NCBI RefSeq assembly: GCF_000312385.1
Contig: NZ_HE997628.1
Location: 28,229 to 92,228 of the forward strand
Source: Tsukamurella sp. 1534
Lineage (GTDB): Bacteria > Actinomycetota > Actinomycetes > Mycobacteriales > Mycobacteriaceae
Length of the DNA: 64,000 bases
Direction of reading: 5' to 3'
The stretch's first letter is position 1; each line of letters opens with the position of its first letter. The notes below the pieces were generated by a model that was not told the origin of the DNA, ran no database searches, and saw only the letters and a list, made by a program, of their open reading frames with translations. Both the position numbers and the translations under genes were made by a program. Below, in pieces: positions 8,673 through 18,301 of the stretch.

Positions 8673-9248
8673 GTGGCACCACGCCGGGACACCCGGCGGC
8701 GCATGCTGCTCAGCGCCGTCGACCTGATGCGCGAGCGGGGGGCCGCCGGTGTGACGATCGATGCCGTTCTGGAACGGAGTGCGGCACCGCGCGGATCCGT
8801 CTACCACCATTTCCCCGGAGGCCGGGCCGAGCTCGTGGCCGACGCCCTCGACCTGGCGGGAGACTCCATCACCGCGCTCATCGAGGGGGCGTCGGGCGAG
8901 GGCGCGGTCGAGGCGCTGCGCCGGTTCTCCGCCTTCTGGGCTGGCGTCCTGCTCGAGTCGGACTTCGCTGCGGGATGCCCCGTCGTCTCCGTCGCCGTGG
9001 GGGGCTCGTTCGAAGAGGAGCATCTCCGGCCGGCGGTCGCCGACACGATGGGGCGCTGGCGCGACGTCTTCGCCGCCGCGATGGTCACGGACGGGCTCGA
9101 TCCGCGTGCGGCGGCGAGCCTCGCGACGGTGGCGATCGCGTCGATCGAGGGGGCGATCATCCTGTGCCGGGTTCAGCGGTCCGTCGATCCGCTGAACGAC
9201 GTGATCGCGCATCTGGTGACGCTGGTGTCCTCTGCCGGTCCGGCCTGA
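8673..9248 (+). CDS. TetR-family regulator of the molybdopterin oxidoreductase
   Basis: A 191-aa TetR protein. The HTH covers about residues 8-55 (RRRMLLSAVDLMRERG, then APRGSVYHHFPGGRAEL), the LmrA/YxaF-like type with HHFPGG after the recognition helix. A short Cys-containing segment FAAGCPVVSVAVGG follows near residue 96, typical of this subgroup. The start is GTG at 8673, with GAGAGGGGGG 7-15 bp upstream. It is divergent from the oxidoreductase, with the operator dyad 30 bp upstream. The ligand is unknown. Confidence 0.9.
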   Translation: MAPRRDTRRRMLLSAVDLMRERGAAGVTIDAVLERSAAPRGSVYHHFPGGRAELVADALDLAGDSITALIEGASGEGAVEALRRFSAFWAGVLLESDFAAGCPVVSVAVGGSFEEEHLRPAVADTMGRWRDVFAAAMVTDGLDPRAAASLATVAIASIEGAIILCRVQRSVDPLNDVIAHLVTLVSSAGPA

Positions 9249-9286
9249 TCGAGCCGCTGGTTTCGGCCACGATCACTGTGCCGCCA

Positions 9287-9304
9287 GTCCGGCGTCAACC
9301 GGAC
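9287..9304 (+). terminator. Small inverted repeat after the TetR gene
   Basis: GTCCGG-CGTCAA-CCGGAC, a 6-bp perfect stem 38 bp after the TetR stop, within the 242-bp gap before the MFS gene. It is either a weak terminator or an unrelated dyad. Confidence 0.25.
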
Positions 9305-9490
9305 GGCCCCTCGGCGACAGGTGAGTTTCGGGTGCGAATCATCCTGCGCGCCAGTGGCAATCACGTACTTTGCGAACGCGAAGCTGACGGAAACCGGGTG
9401 TCCCGGACGATGGTCGGTGCTTGAATCCGGTGATCACTCGCCCACCGGTCCGGCCGCAGCCGCGACGGGTGCCCGCCCCTGGGAGGCGCC

Positions 9491-10843
9491 ATGTCCGATG
9501 TCGACAAGATCCCCGAACCGGGTGCGGCCCGCCCGCTGCAGGCGTCGAACGCCTGGGGCGTCCTGGTACTCCTCTTCGCAGCCAACGCCTTCAACTTCTA
9601 CGACCGGTCGATCCCGGCGATCCTCAACGAGTCGATCAAGGAGGAGTTCCAGGTCTCCGACACCGCGATCGGCCTGCTCAGCGCGTCCTTCACGGTGATC
9701 TACGCCCTGTGCGGGATCCCGCTGGGCATCGCCGCGGACCGCATGTCGCGCGGCAGGATCATGGGTGCCGGCCTCGCAGTGTGGAGCCTGCTCACCGCCG
9801 CCACGGGCGCCGCGTGGAGCTTCACCTCGCTGATCCTCATCAGGCTCGGAGTCGGCGTGGGCGAGGCCAGCTACGCGCCGGCGGCCAATTCGATGATCGC
9901 CGACCTGTTCCCGGCCAACAAGCGCGCCCGTGCGTTCGGGGTGTTCCAGATGGGCCTGCCCGTGGGCCTGATCACCGCGTACTTCTCGGTGGGCGCCATC
10001 GCCACCGCCTTCGACAGCTGGCGGGCGCCCTTCTTCCTTGCCGCGGTCCCCGGGATCGTGCTGGCGATAGCCTTCTTCCTGGTCAAAGAACCTCTCCGCG
10101 GCGCCTCCGAGGTGACACAGGTCAAAGCCGAGCGGGTGCGGAACCCGATGCGCAGGATCCTCTCCGTCCGCACGATGTGGTGGCTCATCGTCGCCGGCAT
10201 CGGCGCGAACGTCGCCGCCTACTCGGTCAACACCTTCATGGTCCCGATGTTCATGCGCTACTTCGGGCTCAAGCTCACCGGGGCCTCCGTCCTCGTCGGC
10301 ATCGTGGTCGGCGTCGGAGGCCTGATCGGCCTGCTCCTCGGGGGATGGCTGGCGGACCGCGCGGACGCCAAGTCGGCGAGCGCGCGGGTGACGGTCGGCG
10401 CGATCGCCGTCCTCATCGCCGCTCCGCTCACGCTCTGGGCGCTCACCCTGGGGACGTCGGACGTGGCGCTGTTCGTGGTCGTCTTCTCGGTGGCCTGGAC
10501 CCTCCAGTACCTGTACTACACCTCCGCCTATCCCACGATCGCGGACGTCGTGGAGCCGCGGCTGCGGAGCACCGCGGTGGCGGTCTTCTTCGCCGCCTTC
10601 TACCTGCTGGGCGGTGGTCTCGGCCCCGTCATCGTGGGCATGATCTCCGATCACTTCGCCGCATCGGCGCAGGCGGACGGACTCTCGGAGAAGGCGGCCC
10701 TGGCGCTCGGCCTGCGTGACAGCCTGCTGTGGGTGGTGCCCACGTCGCTGGTGATCAGCGCGATCGGGCTGTTCGGGGCGTCCCGCACCGTCACGCGGGA
10801 CAACGCCGCCATGCGCGCACAGCTGACCGCCGCCGCGGCCTGA
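9491..10843 (+). CDS. MFS transporter, spinster-like
   Basis: A 450-aa membrane protein with about 12 hydrophobic segments. The first begins at residue 22 (NAWGVLVLLFAANAFNFYDR). GIPLGIAADRMSRGR is the MFS loop 2-3 signature and GWLADRADAKS is its repeat in the second half. The FNFYDRSIPA start and the overall pattern resemble spinster-type MFS proteins that move lipids or small organic ions. The substrate is unknown. GGGAGG is placed just upstream of the ATG. The upstream gap shows no clear operator. Confidence 0.9.
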   Translation: MSDVDKIPEPGAARPLQASNAWGVLVLLFAANAFNFYDRSIPAILNESIKEEFQVSDTAIGLLSASFTVIYALCGIPLGIAADRMSRGRIMGAGLAVWSLLTAATGAAWSFTSLILIRLGVGVGEASYAPAANSMIADLFPANKRARAFGVFQMGLPVGLITAYFSVGAIATAFDSWRAPFFLAAVPGIVLAIAFFLVKEPLRGASEVTQVKAERVRNPMRRILSVRTMWWLIVAGIGANVAAYSVNTFMVPMFMRYFGLKLTGASVLVGIVVGVGGLIGLLLGGWLADRADAKSASARVTVGAIAVLIAAPLTLWALTLGTSDVALFVVVFSVAWTLQYLYYTSAYPTIADVVEPRLRSTAVAVFFAAFYLLGGGLGPVIVGMISDHFAASAQADGLSEKAALALGLRDSLLWVVPTSLVISAIGLFGASRTVTRDNAAMRAQLTAAAA

Positions 10844-10871
10844 GCGGGTGCGTCAACGCTCTCTGCCGAGG

Positions 10872-11447
10872 TCAGGGCGCGGGTTCCGCCGGCGGCCCGT
10901 CGAGTACGGTCGGTGCGAACTCGAGGAGTTGCAGCCGCCCGTCGAAGGTCCGGTGGTCGACGGTCTCGAGGGCGACGTCCGGCCAGCCGTCGTAGATCCG
11001 GTCCCTGCCGCTGGCGCCGTTCACCACCGGGAAGACAACGACCCGGTATCTGTCCACGAGGCCGGCCTCGAGCAGTGCGCGGCAGAGGCTGAGGCTGCCG
11101 ATCGTACGCAGCGGAGTCTCGCTTCGCTGCTTGAGTTCTCGCACCGCCTCCACGGCGTCGCGATCGATCAGCGTCGAGTTCTCCCACGCGAGCGGTGCGC
11201 GCAGCGTCCGGGAGAACACGAACTTCGGCCGGGCGGTGAGGTCGTCGAGGAAGTCGGCGCCGGACTCCGCGAACCCGACGAACATCCTGTACGTGGTGGC
11301 GCCCATGAGAGTGGTGTAGGCGATCCGGCTCTCCTCGTCGAGCCACGCCAAATACTCCGGGCCTCCCATGCCCCACAGCCCGGGCCAGCCCTCGGCCGCA
11401 CCGAATCCGTCGAGTGAGGTGATGAAGTCGACCATCAGTTCCGCCAT
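10872..11447 (-). CDS. Dihydrofolate reductase-like (RibD C-terminal domain) protein
   Basis: A 191-aa protein of the DHFR/RibD-C family. The start VDFITSLDGFGAAEG is the family N-terminal strand, MGATTYRMFVGF the next, and KFVFSRTL and TIGSLSLCRALLEAGLVDRY are the conserved core. Such stand-alone proteins are NADPH-binding reductases of unknown substrate and are not authentic folate enzymes. AAGGAGA precedes the ATG. It is convergent with the MFS gene (28-bp gap) and divergent from the sugar dehydrogenase. Confidence 0.88.
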   Translation of the reverse strand: MAELMVDFITSLDGFGAAEGWPGLWGMGGPEYLAWLDEESRIAYTTLMGATTYRMFVGFAESGADFLDDLTARPKFVFSRTLRAPLAWENSTLIDRDAVEAVRELKQRSETPLRTIGSLSLCRALLEAGLVDRYRVVVFPVVNGASGRDRIYDGWPDVALETVDHRTFDGRLQLLEFAPTVLDGPPAEPAP

Positions 11448-11627
11448 GTCCGTCTCCTTGTGTCCGGCCGATACGACACGACCGATCCTGCTCCTGTCGA
11501 GCGGGGCGCGGAAGGGCGTTGCGCCGATGGGGCCGGAGGAGTGGGCGGCGTGTCCGCAGGGGTGGGATGCCGTCCCGGTCCGCGGGAGCGGCCCTGTGCC
11601 GCACCGATCCCGTGCTACACAGGGGAC

Positions 11628-12716
11628 ATGTCACGCTCCGGTGCTCGAGCCCTCCGATCGTTCCGGCGATCCTGTCTCGGGTGCGCGGTCGTGGTCGCCC
11701 TCGTGGCGTGTTCGACGGAGGACGGCGGCGCACCGCCGGGCTCCGCGGCACCGACGGTGCGCGGCGACGTGCGGGAGGTCGCCGTCGTCGCGTCCGGCCT
11801 CGACGCCCCGTGGTCGATCGCGTTCCACGGCGGCGCCCCGCTGGTCAGCGAGCGGGACGCCGGCCGGATCGTCGAAATCGGCCCCGGCGGGAGGGCGCGG
11901 GAGGTGGCCGTCGTGGACGGTGTCGCCCCTCGTGGCGAGGGCGGGCTGCTCGGCCTCGCGGCCCGCGACGGATTCCTCTACGCCTACTACACCGCCGCGA
12001 ACGAGAACCGTGTCGACCGTTTCCCGATCACCGGGGTCCCGGGCTCGCTGGGGCTCGGCCCGGCGGAGCGGATCCTCGACGGGTTGCCCGCCGCGAACTA
12101 CCACAACGGCGGCCGCATCGCGTTCGGGCCCGACGGGATGCTGTACATCGCGAGCGGGGACGCCGGGAACCGTGGCGACGCACAGGATCTCGGGTCGTCG
12201 GCGGGAAAGATCCTGCGGCTCACCGCGGCCGGGGACGTGCCGACGGACAACCCGTTTCCCGGATCGCCGGTGTACAGCCTCGGGCACCGCAACGTGCAGG
12301 GGCTCGCCTGGGACGCCGCAGGGCGGCTGTTCGCGAGCGAGTTCGGGCAGAACACCTGGGACGAGCTGAACATCGTGCGGGCGGGCGCCAACTACGGCTG
12401 GCCGGAGGTGGAGGGCATCGCGCGCCGCGACGGCTTCGTCGATCCCGTGCAGCAGTGGGGGACCGATGTCGCGAGCCCGAGCGGCATCGCGATCCGGGCG
12501 GGCGTGGTGCACATCGCGAACCTGCGCGGCGAGCGGCTGCGGGACGTCCCCGTCGCCGATCCCGGCGGTGCGGTCGAGCGGATGGTCGGGGAGCACGGCC
12601 GGCTCCGCGATGCGGTCGTCGCGCCCGGAGGCGACCTGTGGGTTCTCACCAACAACACCGACGGCCGCGGCGACCCCGCCGACGGCGACGACAGGATCCT
12701 GCGCGTCGCGCTGTAG
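11628..12716 (+). CDS. PQQ-dependent sugar (glucose/sorbosone) dehydrogenase-like lipoprotein
   Basis: A 362-aa secreted protein. The first 29 residues are a lipoprotein signal ending in the lipobox LVAC, and the rest is a six-bladed GSDH-type beta-propeller. Landmarks are GLDAPWSIAF, GEGGLLGLA (PQQ-site His/Arg region), NYHNGGRIAFGPDGMLYI, GHRNVQGLAWD and NYGWPEVEG. It would oxidise aldoses at the cell surface if PQQ is available. No pqq genes are in the window, and many actinobacterial homologues have no proven cofactor. The ATG at 11628 starts the signal peptide; longer in-frame starts have no signal sequence. Confidence 0.87.
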   Translation: MSRSGARALRSFRRSCLGCAVVVALVACSTEDGGAPPGSAAPTVRGDVREVAVVASGLDAPWSIAFHGGAPLVSERDAGRIVEIGPGGRAREVAVVDGVAPRGEGGLLGLAARDGFLYAYYTAANENRVDRFPITGVPGSLGLGPAERILDGLPAANYHNGGRIAFGPDGMLYIASGDAGNRGDAQDLGSSAGKILRLTAAGDVPTDNPFPGSPVYSLGHRNVQGLAWDAAGRLFASEFGQNTWDELNIVRAGANYGWPEVEGIARRDGFVDPVQQWGTDVASPSGIAIRAGVVHIANLRGERLRDVPVADPGGAVERMVGEHGRLRDAVVAPGGDLWVLTNNTDGRGDPADGDDRILRVAL

Positions 12717-12735
12717 CGGGCGCGCGCCCGGCGGG

Positions 12736-13494
12736 CTACCCGGCGCCGCCGGTCATCCGCTCCATCATGTCCGGCGGGAAACCGTACGGCAGATCGCGTT
12801 CCGCCGCGAGCGCATCGTGACGGGGGAGCCGACGCGCGTCGGCGTAGAGCCGCTTGAACCGCGCGTTCGAGCCGGCCGAGTTCGCGGCGATCTCCGCCAC
12901 GAGGGCCGCCGTGCGGTCGTCGAGCTCGCCGGCGGGGACGGCATGATCGACGAGGCCGATGCGGGCGGCCTCGGCACCGTCGATCCTGCGGCTGGTGAAC
13001 GAGAGCTCCTTGGCCCGCGCGTATCCCACCCGCTCGGGCAGCCGGACCGACATCCCCCAGACGGGAACCAGGCCCCACCTCCCGTGCGTGTCACCCAGGC
13101 TCGCATCGTCGGCGGCGATCAGCAGGTCGCACGCCAGGGCGAGTTCGAGGCCGCCGGTGAGGCAGTGACCCCGGATCTTCCCGACGACGGGGATCGGGAG
13201 TGCCTCCAGCGCGTCGACGGCGCCGCCCTCGATATAGCGCGCCTCCGCCGCATCGGCCTCGGCCAGGGCCTCGAGATCGTGGCCGGCGCAGAAGGACCGG
13301 CCCGCGCCGCTGACGACCACCACGCGGACGTCGTCGCGTGCGGCGATCTCGTCGACCAACCCGTGCAGCCGGGCGAGCATGCGGATGTGCAGAGCGTTGA
13401 GCTTGTCCGGGCGGTTCAGCGTGAGGGTGGCGATCCCGTCGGTCACCGCCATCAATACGGTGTCGGCGTCGCGTTCGGCATCGGTGGTGGTCAT
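12736..13494 (-). CDS. Enoyl-CoA hydratase/isomerase family protein
   Basis: A 252-aa crotonase-fold protein. TLTLNRPDKLNAL lies near residues 18-30 and GRSFCAGHDLEAL is oxyanion hole 1. In GRWGLVPVWGMSVRLPERVG the usual catalytic Glu pair positions are not conserved in the classic way, so isomerase, thioesterase or another CoA activity is possible. AAGGA lies upstream. It is 10 bp downstream of the LON-domain gene and probably co-transcribed with it. It is distinct from the EchA17-like protein at 29180. Confidence 0.88.
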   Translation of the reverse strand: MTTTDAERDADTVLMAVTDGIATLTLNRPDKLNALHIRMLARLHGLVDEIAARDDVRVVVVSGAGRSFCAGHDLEALAEADAAEARYIEGGAVDALEALPIPVVGKIRGHCLTGGLELALACDLLIAADDASLGDTHGRWGLVPVWGMSVRLPERVGYARAKELSFTSRRIDGAEAARIGLVDHAVPAGELDDRTAALVAEIAANSAGSNARFKRLYADARRLPRHDALAAERDLPYGFPPDMMERMTGGAG

Positions 13495-13504
13495 GGGAAT
13501 CCTT

Positions 13505-14137
13505 CTACTGCAGTCGGAATCGCAGGGTGGCGATCACGTCGTCGAGGGCGTCGGTGAGCATCCGCACGCGGTCCGCCGGCCCCGGGGCGGCGAGGGCGCG
13601 GTGCCGGTCGGCGTCCGCCAGGGGGAGGGCCCGCGCGAGGTGGTAACTCCGCTCGACCGGGTCCTCCGGGAGCGTCAGCCTCGGCCACGGCCGCGGCCGG
13701 ACGCCCTCGCTCCGGGCGAGCTTCGCCGCGAGCCGCTCGATCTCGTCGCGTTTGCCGAGCAGCGGGATGAGGTCGACCGCGGGCTGCACCTCGTCGGGCC
13801 ACGACTCGGCCTCGGCCAGCGGGTACGGGTCGTCGGGCAGCCACCGCAGCACCCGGACCCGGTCCGTGCCCCGGCACACCAGGGTGAACTCCCCGCCGGC
13901 CTTGCGGACGTACCGGTCGATCTGCGCGACGGTCCCCACGTCGGACCGCACGTCGCCGCCGCCCACCTCGCTGCCGCGCTCGATGAGCACCACGCCAAAC
14001 CGCCCATCGGTGGCGAGGCACTGCTCGATCATCGTGCGGTATCGGGGCTCGAAGATGCGCAGCGGAAGGTCCTCGCCGGGCAGGAGCACGGCGCCGAGCG
14101 GGAACATCGGCAGTTCGGTCACGCCTACAGCATGCAC
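13505..14137 (-). CDS. LON peptidase substrate-binding-domain protein (no protease)
   Basis: A 210-aa protein consisting of the LON N-terminal domain alone. LPMFPLGAVLLPGEDLPLRIF and EPRYR are the hallmark start and DGRFGVVLIERGSEVGG follows. No AAA+ or Ser/Lys protease domain is present. Stand-alone forms occur across Actinobacteria; their role is unproven, probably protein binding or quality control. GTG at 14137 is used here; GTG at 14122 (MTELPMFPLG) is an equally good start. It forms a likely two-gene unit with the enoyl-CoA hydratase. Confidence 0.85.
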   Translation of the reverse strand: MHAVGVTELPMFPLGAVLLPGEDLPLRIFEPRYRTMIEQCLATDGRFGVVLIERGSEVGGGDVRSDVGTVAQIDRYVRKAGGEFTLVCRGTDRVRVLRWLPDDPYPLAEAESWPDEVQPAVDLIPLLGKRDEIERLAAKLARSEGVRPRPWPRLTLPEDPVERSYHLARALPLADADRHRALAAPGPADRVRMLTDALDDVIATLRFRLQ

Positions 14138-14159
14138 CTCACGCGGAGCGCTCCGGGCG

Positions 14160-14789
14160 TCAGCGCACCTGCAGACCGCGGATCACCGCGTCGACCTTGC
14201 CGCGCGCCTCCTTGTTCGCCTTGTTGGAGCCGCCCAGGAAGTAGGACGTGGGCGTGGTGTCGAGCACGAAGATCGTGAACCAGTCCGTCTCGGCCGGTTC
14301 GCCCTGTCGCGCAGCGATGTTGATGTTCAGGTCCAGGCGCGTGCCCTTGACGCCGCCGACGCGTACCGGAGTCATCTGCCGATCGGTCGTGTCGCGTGCC
14401 TTGTCGCCCGTCATCGCGGCGTCGGGGAAGCGGCACAGCGAGAACGCCAGCGCCATGCCCAGCGTGTCGTGGCTGCCGGGCTCCACCCGGAGGCGGCCGA
14501 CCTCCACCAGGTTCATCACGTTGCCGCCGGGGGAGTAGCGTGCCGACGCCGTCGTGGCCGCCCCGCGGGAGGATCCCGATCCCAGGTCCCAGCCTGCGAC
14601 CAGCGGTGCCGGGAGCGTCAGGGGCGCGGTGCCGAACCTGCCGCCCGCGGTCGACGGTGCGCCGACGTTCGGCGAGGAGATGCAGGAGACGCTGTTCGGC
14701 TCTGCGCGCGCCGCGCCGGGAGCGACGGTGGTGAGTGCCGCGGTGGCGGCGGCCGCGCAGACCGCGGCGGTGACGGCGCGAGTACGCAT
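14160..14789 (-). CDS. Secreted protein of unknown function
   Basis: A 209-aa protein with a Sec signal peptide of about 29 residues (MRTRAVTAAVCAAAATAAL..., cleavage after AARA). The mature part contains two or three cysteines, a TDWFTIFVLDTTPTSYFLGGSN segment and a lysine-rich C-terminus. I do not recognise a family. The ATG at 14789 is preferred to 14840 because GGGGGAAA precedes it and the signal sequence then starts with MRTR. It is divergent from the DinB-like gene at 14915. Confidence 0.75.
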   Translation of the reverse strand: MRTRAVTAAVCAAAATAALTTVAPGAARAEPNSVSCISSPNVGAPSTAGGRFGTAPLTLPAPLVAGWDLGSGSSRGAATTASARYSPGGNVMNLVEVGRLRVEPGSHDTLGMALAFSLCRFPDAAMTGDKARDTTDRQMTPVRVGGVKGTRLDLNINIAARQGEPAETDWFTIFVLDTTPTSYFLGGSNKANKEARGKVDAVIRGLQVR

Positions 14790-14902
14790 GGTTTCCCCCA
14801 GGAGTTCGGATTTGCGAATCGAACATTCGGACACTAGCACTGAAGTCGCCGTTCGGTGTGACGAATTCGCGACAGGGTCGGCGGGGCCAGACGCGTCGCT
14901 CG

Positions 14903-14908
14903 TAGGGT
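14903..14908 (+). promoter_or_regulatory. Leaderless-type -10 (TAGGGT)
   Basis: TAGGGT is followed by 6 nt and the ATG at 14915, with no ribosome binding site. Confidence 0.5.
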
Positions 14909-14914
14909 CGAGCC

Positions 14915-15664
14915 ATGAACCCTCAGCTCTGGCTCGACTCCCTTGCCGCGGACGGCGACCGCATCGCCGGCATCGACCCGTCGTCGCTCGACGCCCCGGT
15001 TCCCAGCTGCCCCGGGTGGACGGTGCGGGACGCTGTCGTCCACACCGCGGGCGCGCACCGGTGGGCGACGATGTTCCTGCAGGCCGGACCCGAATCGAAG
15101 GAACGGTTCAGCCCCGACGTCACGGACGCGCCCGAAGGCCCCGCGGTCCTGGGCTGGTACGCGGACGTCGTGAGGGCGCTGCTCGACGAACTGCGCCGAC
15201 ACGAACCCGACGCGCCCGCCCGCGCCTTCATCGGGCGCACCGTCGCGGCGTTCTGGATGCGGCGGATGGCGCAGGAGATCTCGATCCACCGGTGGGACAT
15301 CCAGAACGCGCTACCCGGCGGCGCCGAGCCGATCGCACCCGCGATCGCGGCCGACGGCATCGGCGAACTCACCGAGATCCAGATCCCGCTCATCCTGGGT
15401 AGGAAGGGCGCGCCGGAAGAGCTCGCCGGGAAGACCCTCGCGGTCGTCGCGACCGACACCGGCGACGAGTGGGTGCTGCGGCTGCGCGTCGACGGCGTCG
15501 ACGTCCTCACCGGCGAGGACGCGCTCGCGGCGGCCGACGTGACGGTCCGCGGGACCGCCTCCGCTCTCGATCTCGCGCTGTGGCGCCGGACGCCGGTGGA
15601 CACCGTCGAACTGCGCGGAGACGGGGCCGTGCTCGACGGTCTGCTCGACGTCGTGGTGATCTGA
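14915..15664 (+). CDS. Maleylpyruvate isomerase-like, mycothiol-dependent DinB-fold protein
   Basis: A 249-aa protein. The N-terminal DinB-like four-helix bundle carries a metal site suggested by VVHTAGAHRW (His near residues 44-49) and by ISIHRWD (about 126-132). The PSCPGWTVRD motif is typical of the TIGR03083/MDMPI family. The C-terminal half (about 160-249) matches the MDMPI C-terminal domain. These enzymes use mycothiol, the actinobacterial thiol, for detoxifying transfers; the substrate is unknown. It appears leaderless and sits upstream of the nrdF promoter. Confidence 0.83.
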   Translation: MNPQLWLDSLAADGDRIAGIDPSSLDAPVPSCPGWTVRDAVVHTAGAHRWATMFLQAGPESKERFSPDVTDAPEGPAVLGWYADVVRALLDELRRHEPDAPARAFIGRTVAAFWMRRMAQEISIHRWDIQNALPGGAEPIAPAIAADGIGELTEIQIPLILGRKGAPEELAGKTLAVVATDTGDEWVLRLRVDGVDVLTGEDALAAADVTVRGTASALDLALWRRTPVDTVELRGDGAVLDGLLDVVVI

Positions 15665-16783
<1,119 letters not shown>

Positions 16784-16830
16784 CCGAGTTCGTCGCGCGC
16801 CAGCGGCTCACCGTCACAACGGCTCTGTTG

Positions 16831-17310
16831 ATGATCGTGGGTCCGCTGGTGTTCGTCGCTCTGGGGGTGGGCATGCTGCTCATGCCCACCGAGGGCGGTG
16901 GCGGACCCGTCATCGCCGTTCTGTGCATCGCGTTCTTCGGCGCCTGCGCGGTCCTCGGGCCGTGGATGCTGTTCGGCAAGCCGGAGATCCTGCGCGTCGA
17001 TCCTTCCGGGATCACCTCGCAGCGGGGCGGTTTCGCGTTCGACTGGCCCGCGGTCGCAGCGGTGTACGTCGTCACGCAGCGCGCCGGCCACCGCAAGCAC
17101 GTCCACCTCGCCGTCGACGGTGCGCCGCATGTCTCGCGCGCGTTCATGCGCCGGCTCGGCCGGATCAACTCGATGCTGGTTCCGGTACCCCCGTCGGCGT
17201 CCGCGGGCACGGTCACCTGGGGTCCGGGTACGGCACCGTCGGTCGACGAGGCGCTGGCGGCGATCCACGCGTTCGCCCCGCACATCCCGATCCACGACCG
17301 GCGCTGGTGA
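16831..17310 (+). CDS. Small membrane protein with PH-like C-terminal region, unknown function
   Basis: A protein of at least 159 aa with two N-terminal transmembrane segments (about residues 1-20 and 27-48). A roughly 100-residue soluble part follows, resembling bacterial PH-like or DUF-type domains (EILRVDPSGITSQRGG). ATG at 16831 is the first standard start, but it falls inside the first hydrophobic segment. The frame extends upstream through a positively charged stretch (VARQRLTV) to a CTG at 16780 that overlaps the nrdF TGA as CTGA. The native start may therefore be that CTG, coupled to nrdF. No family is recognised. Confidence 0.6.
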   Translation: MIVGPLVFVALGVGMLLMPTEGGGGPVIAVLCIAFFGACAVLGPWMLFGKPEILRVDPSGITSQRGGFAFDWPAVAAVYVVTQRAGHRKHVHLAVDGAPHVSRAFMRRLGRINSMLVPVPPSASAGTVTWGPGTAPSVDEALAAIHAFAPHIPIHDRRW

Positions 17311-17338
17311 TCCGCGCCCGCCGTTGCCGATCGGCCGG

Positions 17339-18289
17339 TCAGTCGGTGAGGGGGAGGTCGTCGCGGTCGGCCCACTCGACGAGGGTGTCCAAGGAGAACG
17401 CCTCGTCGTCGATGGTCGCGTGCAGGTCGCCGAGGTCGGCGAACCGGGCGGGCAGGGTGCGGATCGTGAAGTCGTCGGGGTGGACGTCGGGCACCTCGTC
17501 CCACGTGACCGGCGCGGAGGCGGTGGCGATCGGCGTGCCGCGCAGCGAGTACGCGCACGCGATCGTGTGATCGCGGGCGTTCTGGTTGTAGTCCAGGAAC
17601 ACCGCCGACGGGTCGCGGTCCTTGCGCCACCACACCGTCGTCACGTCCGACGGTGCCCTGCGCTCCACCTCCCGGGCGAAGGCCAGGGCGCACCGCCGCA
17701 CCTCCGCGAACGTCCACCGGGGCTCGATCCGCACGTACACGTGCAGGCCGGTACCGCCGGAGGTCTTGGGGAACCCGCGGATCCCCAACTCGCCCAGGAC
17801 CTCCCGGACCACCGCAGCCACCCGCTGCACGCGGGGCCAGGGACACTCGGGCATCGGATCCAGGTCGATCCGCCACTCGTCGGGGCGGTCAAGATCGTCG
17901 CGGCGACAGTTCCACGGGTGGAACTCCACCGTGGACATCTGCGCCGCCCAGATCACCGAGCCGAGCTCCGTGACCACCACTTCGTCGGCCGTGCGGCCGA
18001 ACCGGGGGAAGAAGATCTCCACGGTCTCCAGCCAGTCCGGCGCGCCTGCGGGGATCCGCTTCTGGTGGACCTTCGGCCCGGCGACGCCCTTGGGATAGCG
18101 GTGCAGCATCGTCGGGCGGTCGCGCAGGGCACGGACGACGCCCGGACCCACCGCTTCGTAGTACCGCACCACGTCGAGCTTCGTCGCCCCGATCTCGGGG
18201 AAGTACACCCGGTCGGGGCTCGAGACCCGCACGGTGCGATCACCGACGGTCAGCTCGACCGGTTCACCGTGCTCGGAGCGGGAGGCCAC
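17339..18289 (-). CDS. Stand-alone LigD-type primase-polymerase domain protein
   Basis: A 316-aa archaeo-eukaryotic primase-fold polymerase of the LigD PolDom family. RIDLDPMP (D-x-D metal ligands near residue 140), TSGGTGLHVYV and DYNQNARDHTIACAYSLR are hallmark motifs. It lacks nuclease and ligase domains, and no Ku or ligase is nearby. In mycobacteria such stand-alone proteins (PolD1/PolD2, Prim-PolC) fill gaps with ribonucleotides in excision repair or end joining. The start is GTG at 18289 with a TAATCT -10 six bases upstream, whose first three bases are the fprB stop codon. Confidence 0.9.
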   Translation of the reverse strand: MASRSEHGEPVELTVGDRTVRVSSPDRVYFPEIGATKLDVVRYYEAVGPGVVRALRDRPTMLHRYPKGVAGPKVHQKRIPAGAPDWLETVEIFFPRFGRTADEVVVTELGSVIWAAQMSTVEFHPWNCRRDDLDRPDEWRIDLDPMPECPWPRVQRVAAVVREVLGELGIRGFPKTSGGTGLHVYVRIEPRWTFAEVRRCALAFAREVERRAPSDVTTVWWRKDRDPSAVFLDYNQNARDHTIACAYSLRGTPIATASAPVTWDEVPDVHPDDFTIRTLPARFADLGDLHATIDDEAFSLDTLVEWADRDDLPLTD

Positions 18290-18295
18290 GAGGGC

Positions 18296-18301
18296 AGATT
18301 A
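18296..18301 (-). promoter_or_regulatory. Leaderless-type -10 (TAATCT) overlapping the fprB stop codon
   Basis: On the minus strand TAATCT is followed by 6 nt and GTG at 18289. Its TAA is the stop codon of the upstream gene (18299-18301). Confidence 0.5.

Noticed and set aside
12717-12730. 14-bp GC palindrome directly after the sugar dehydrogenase stop
   Set aside because: CGGGCGC/GCGCCCG is made only of G and C and has no loop, so it cannot form a normal hairpin. Such runs are expected by chance at this base composition.
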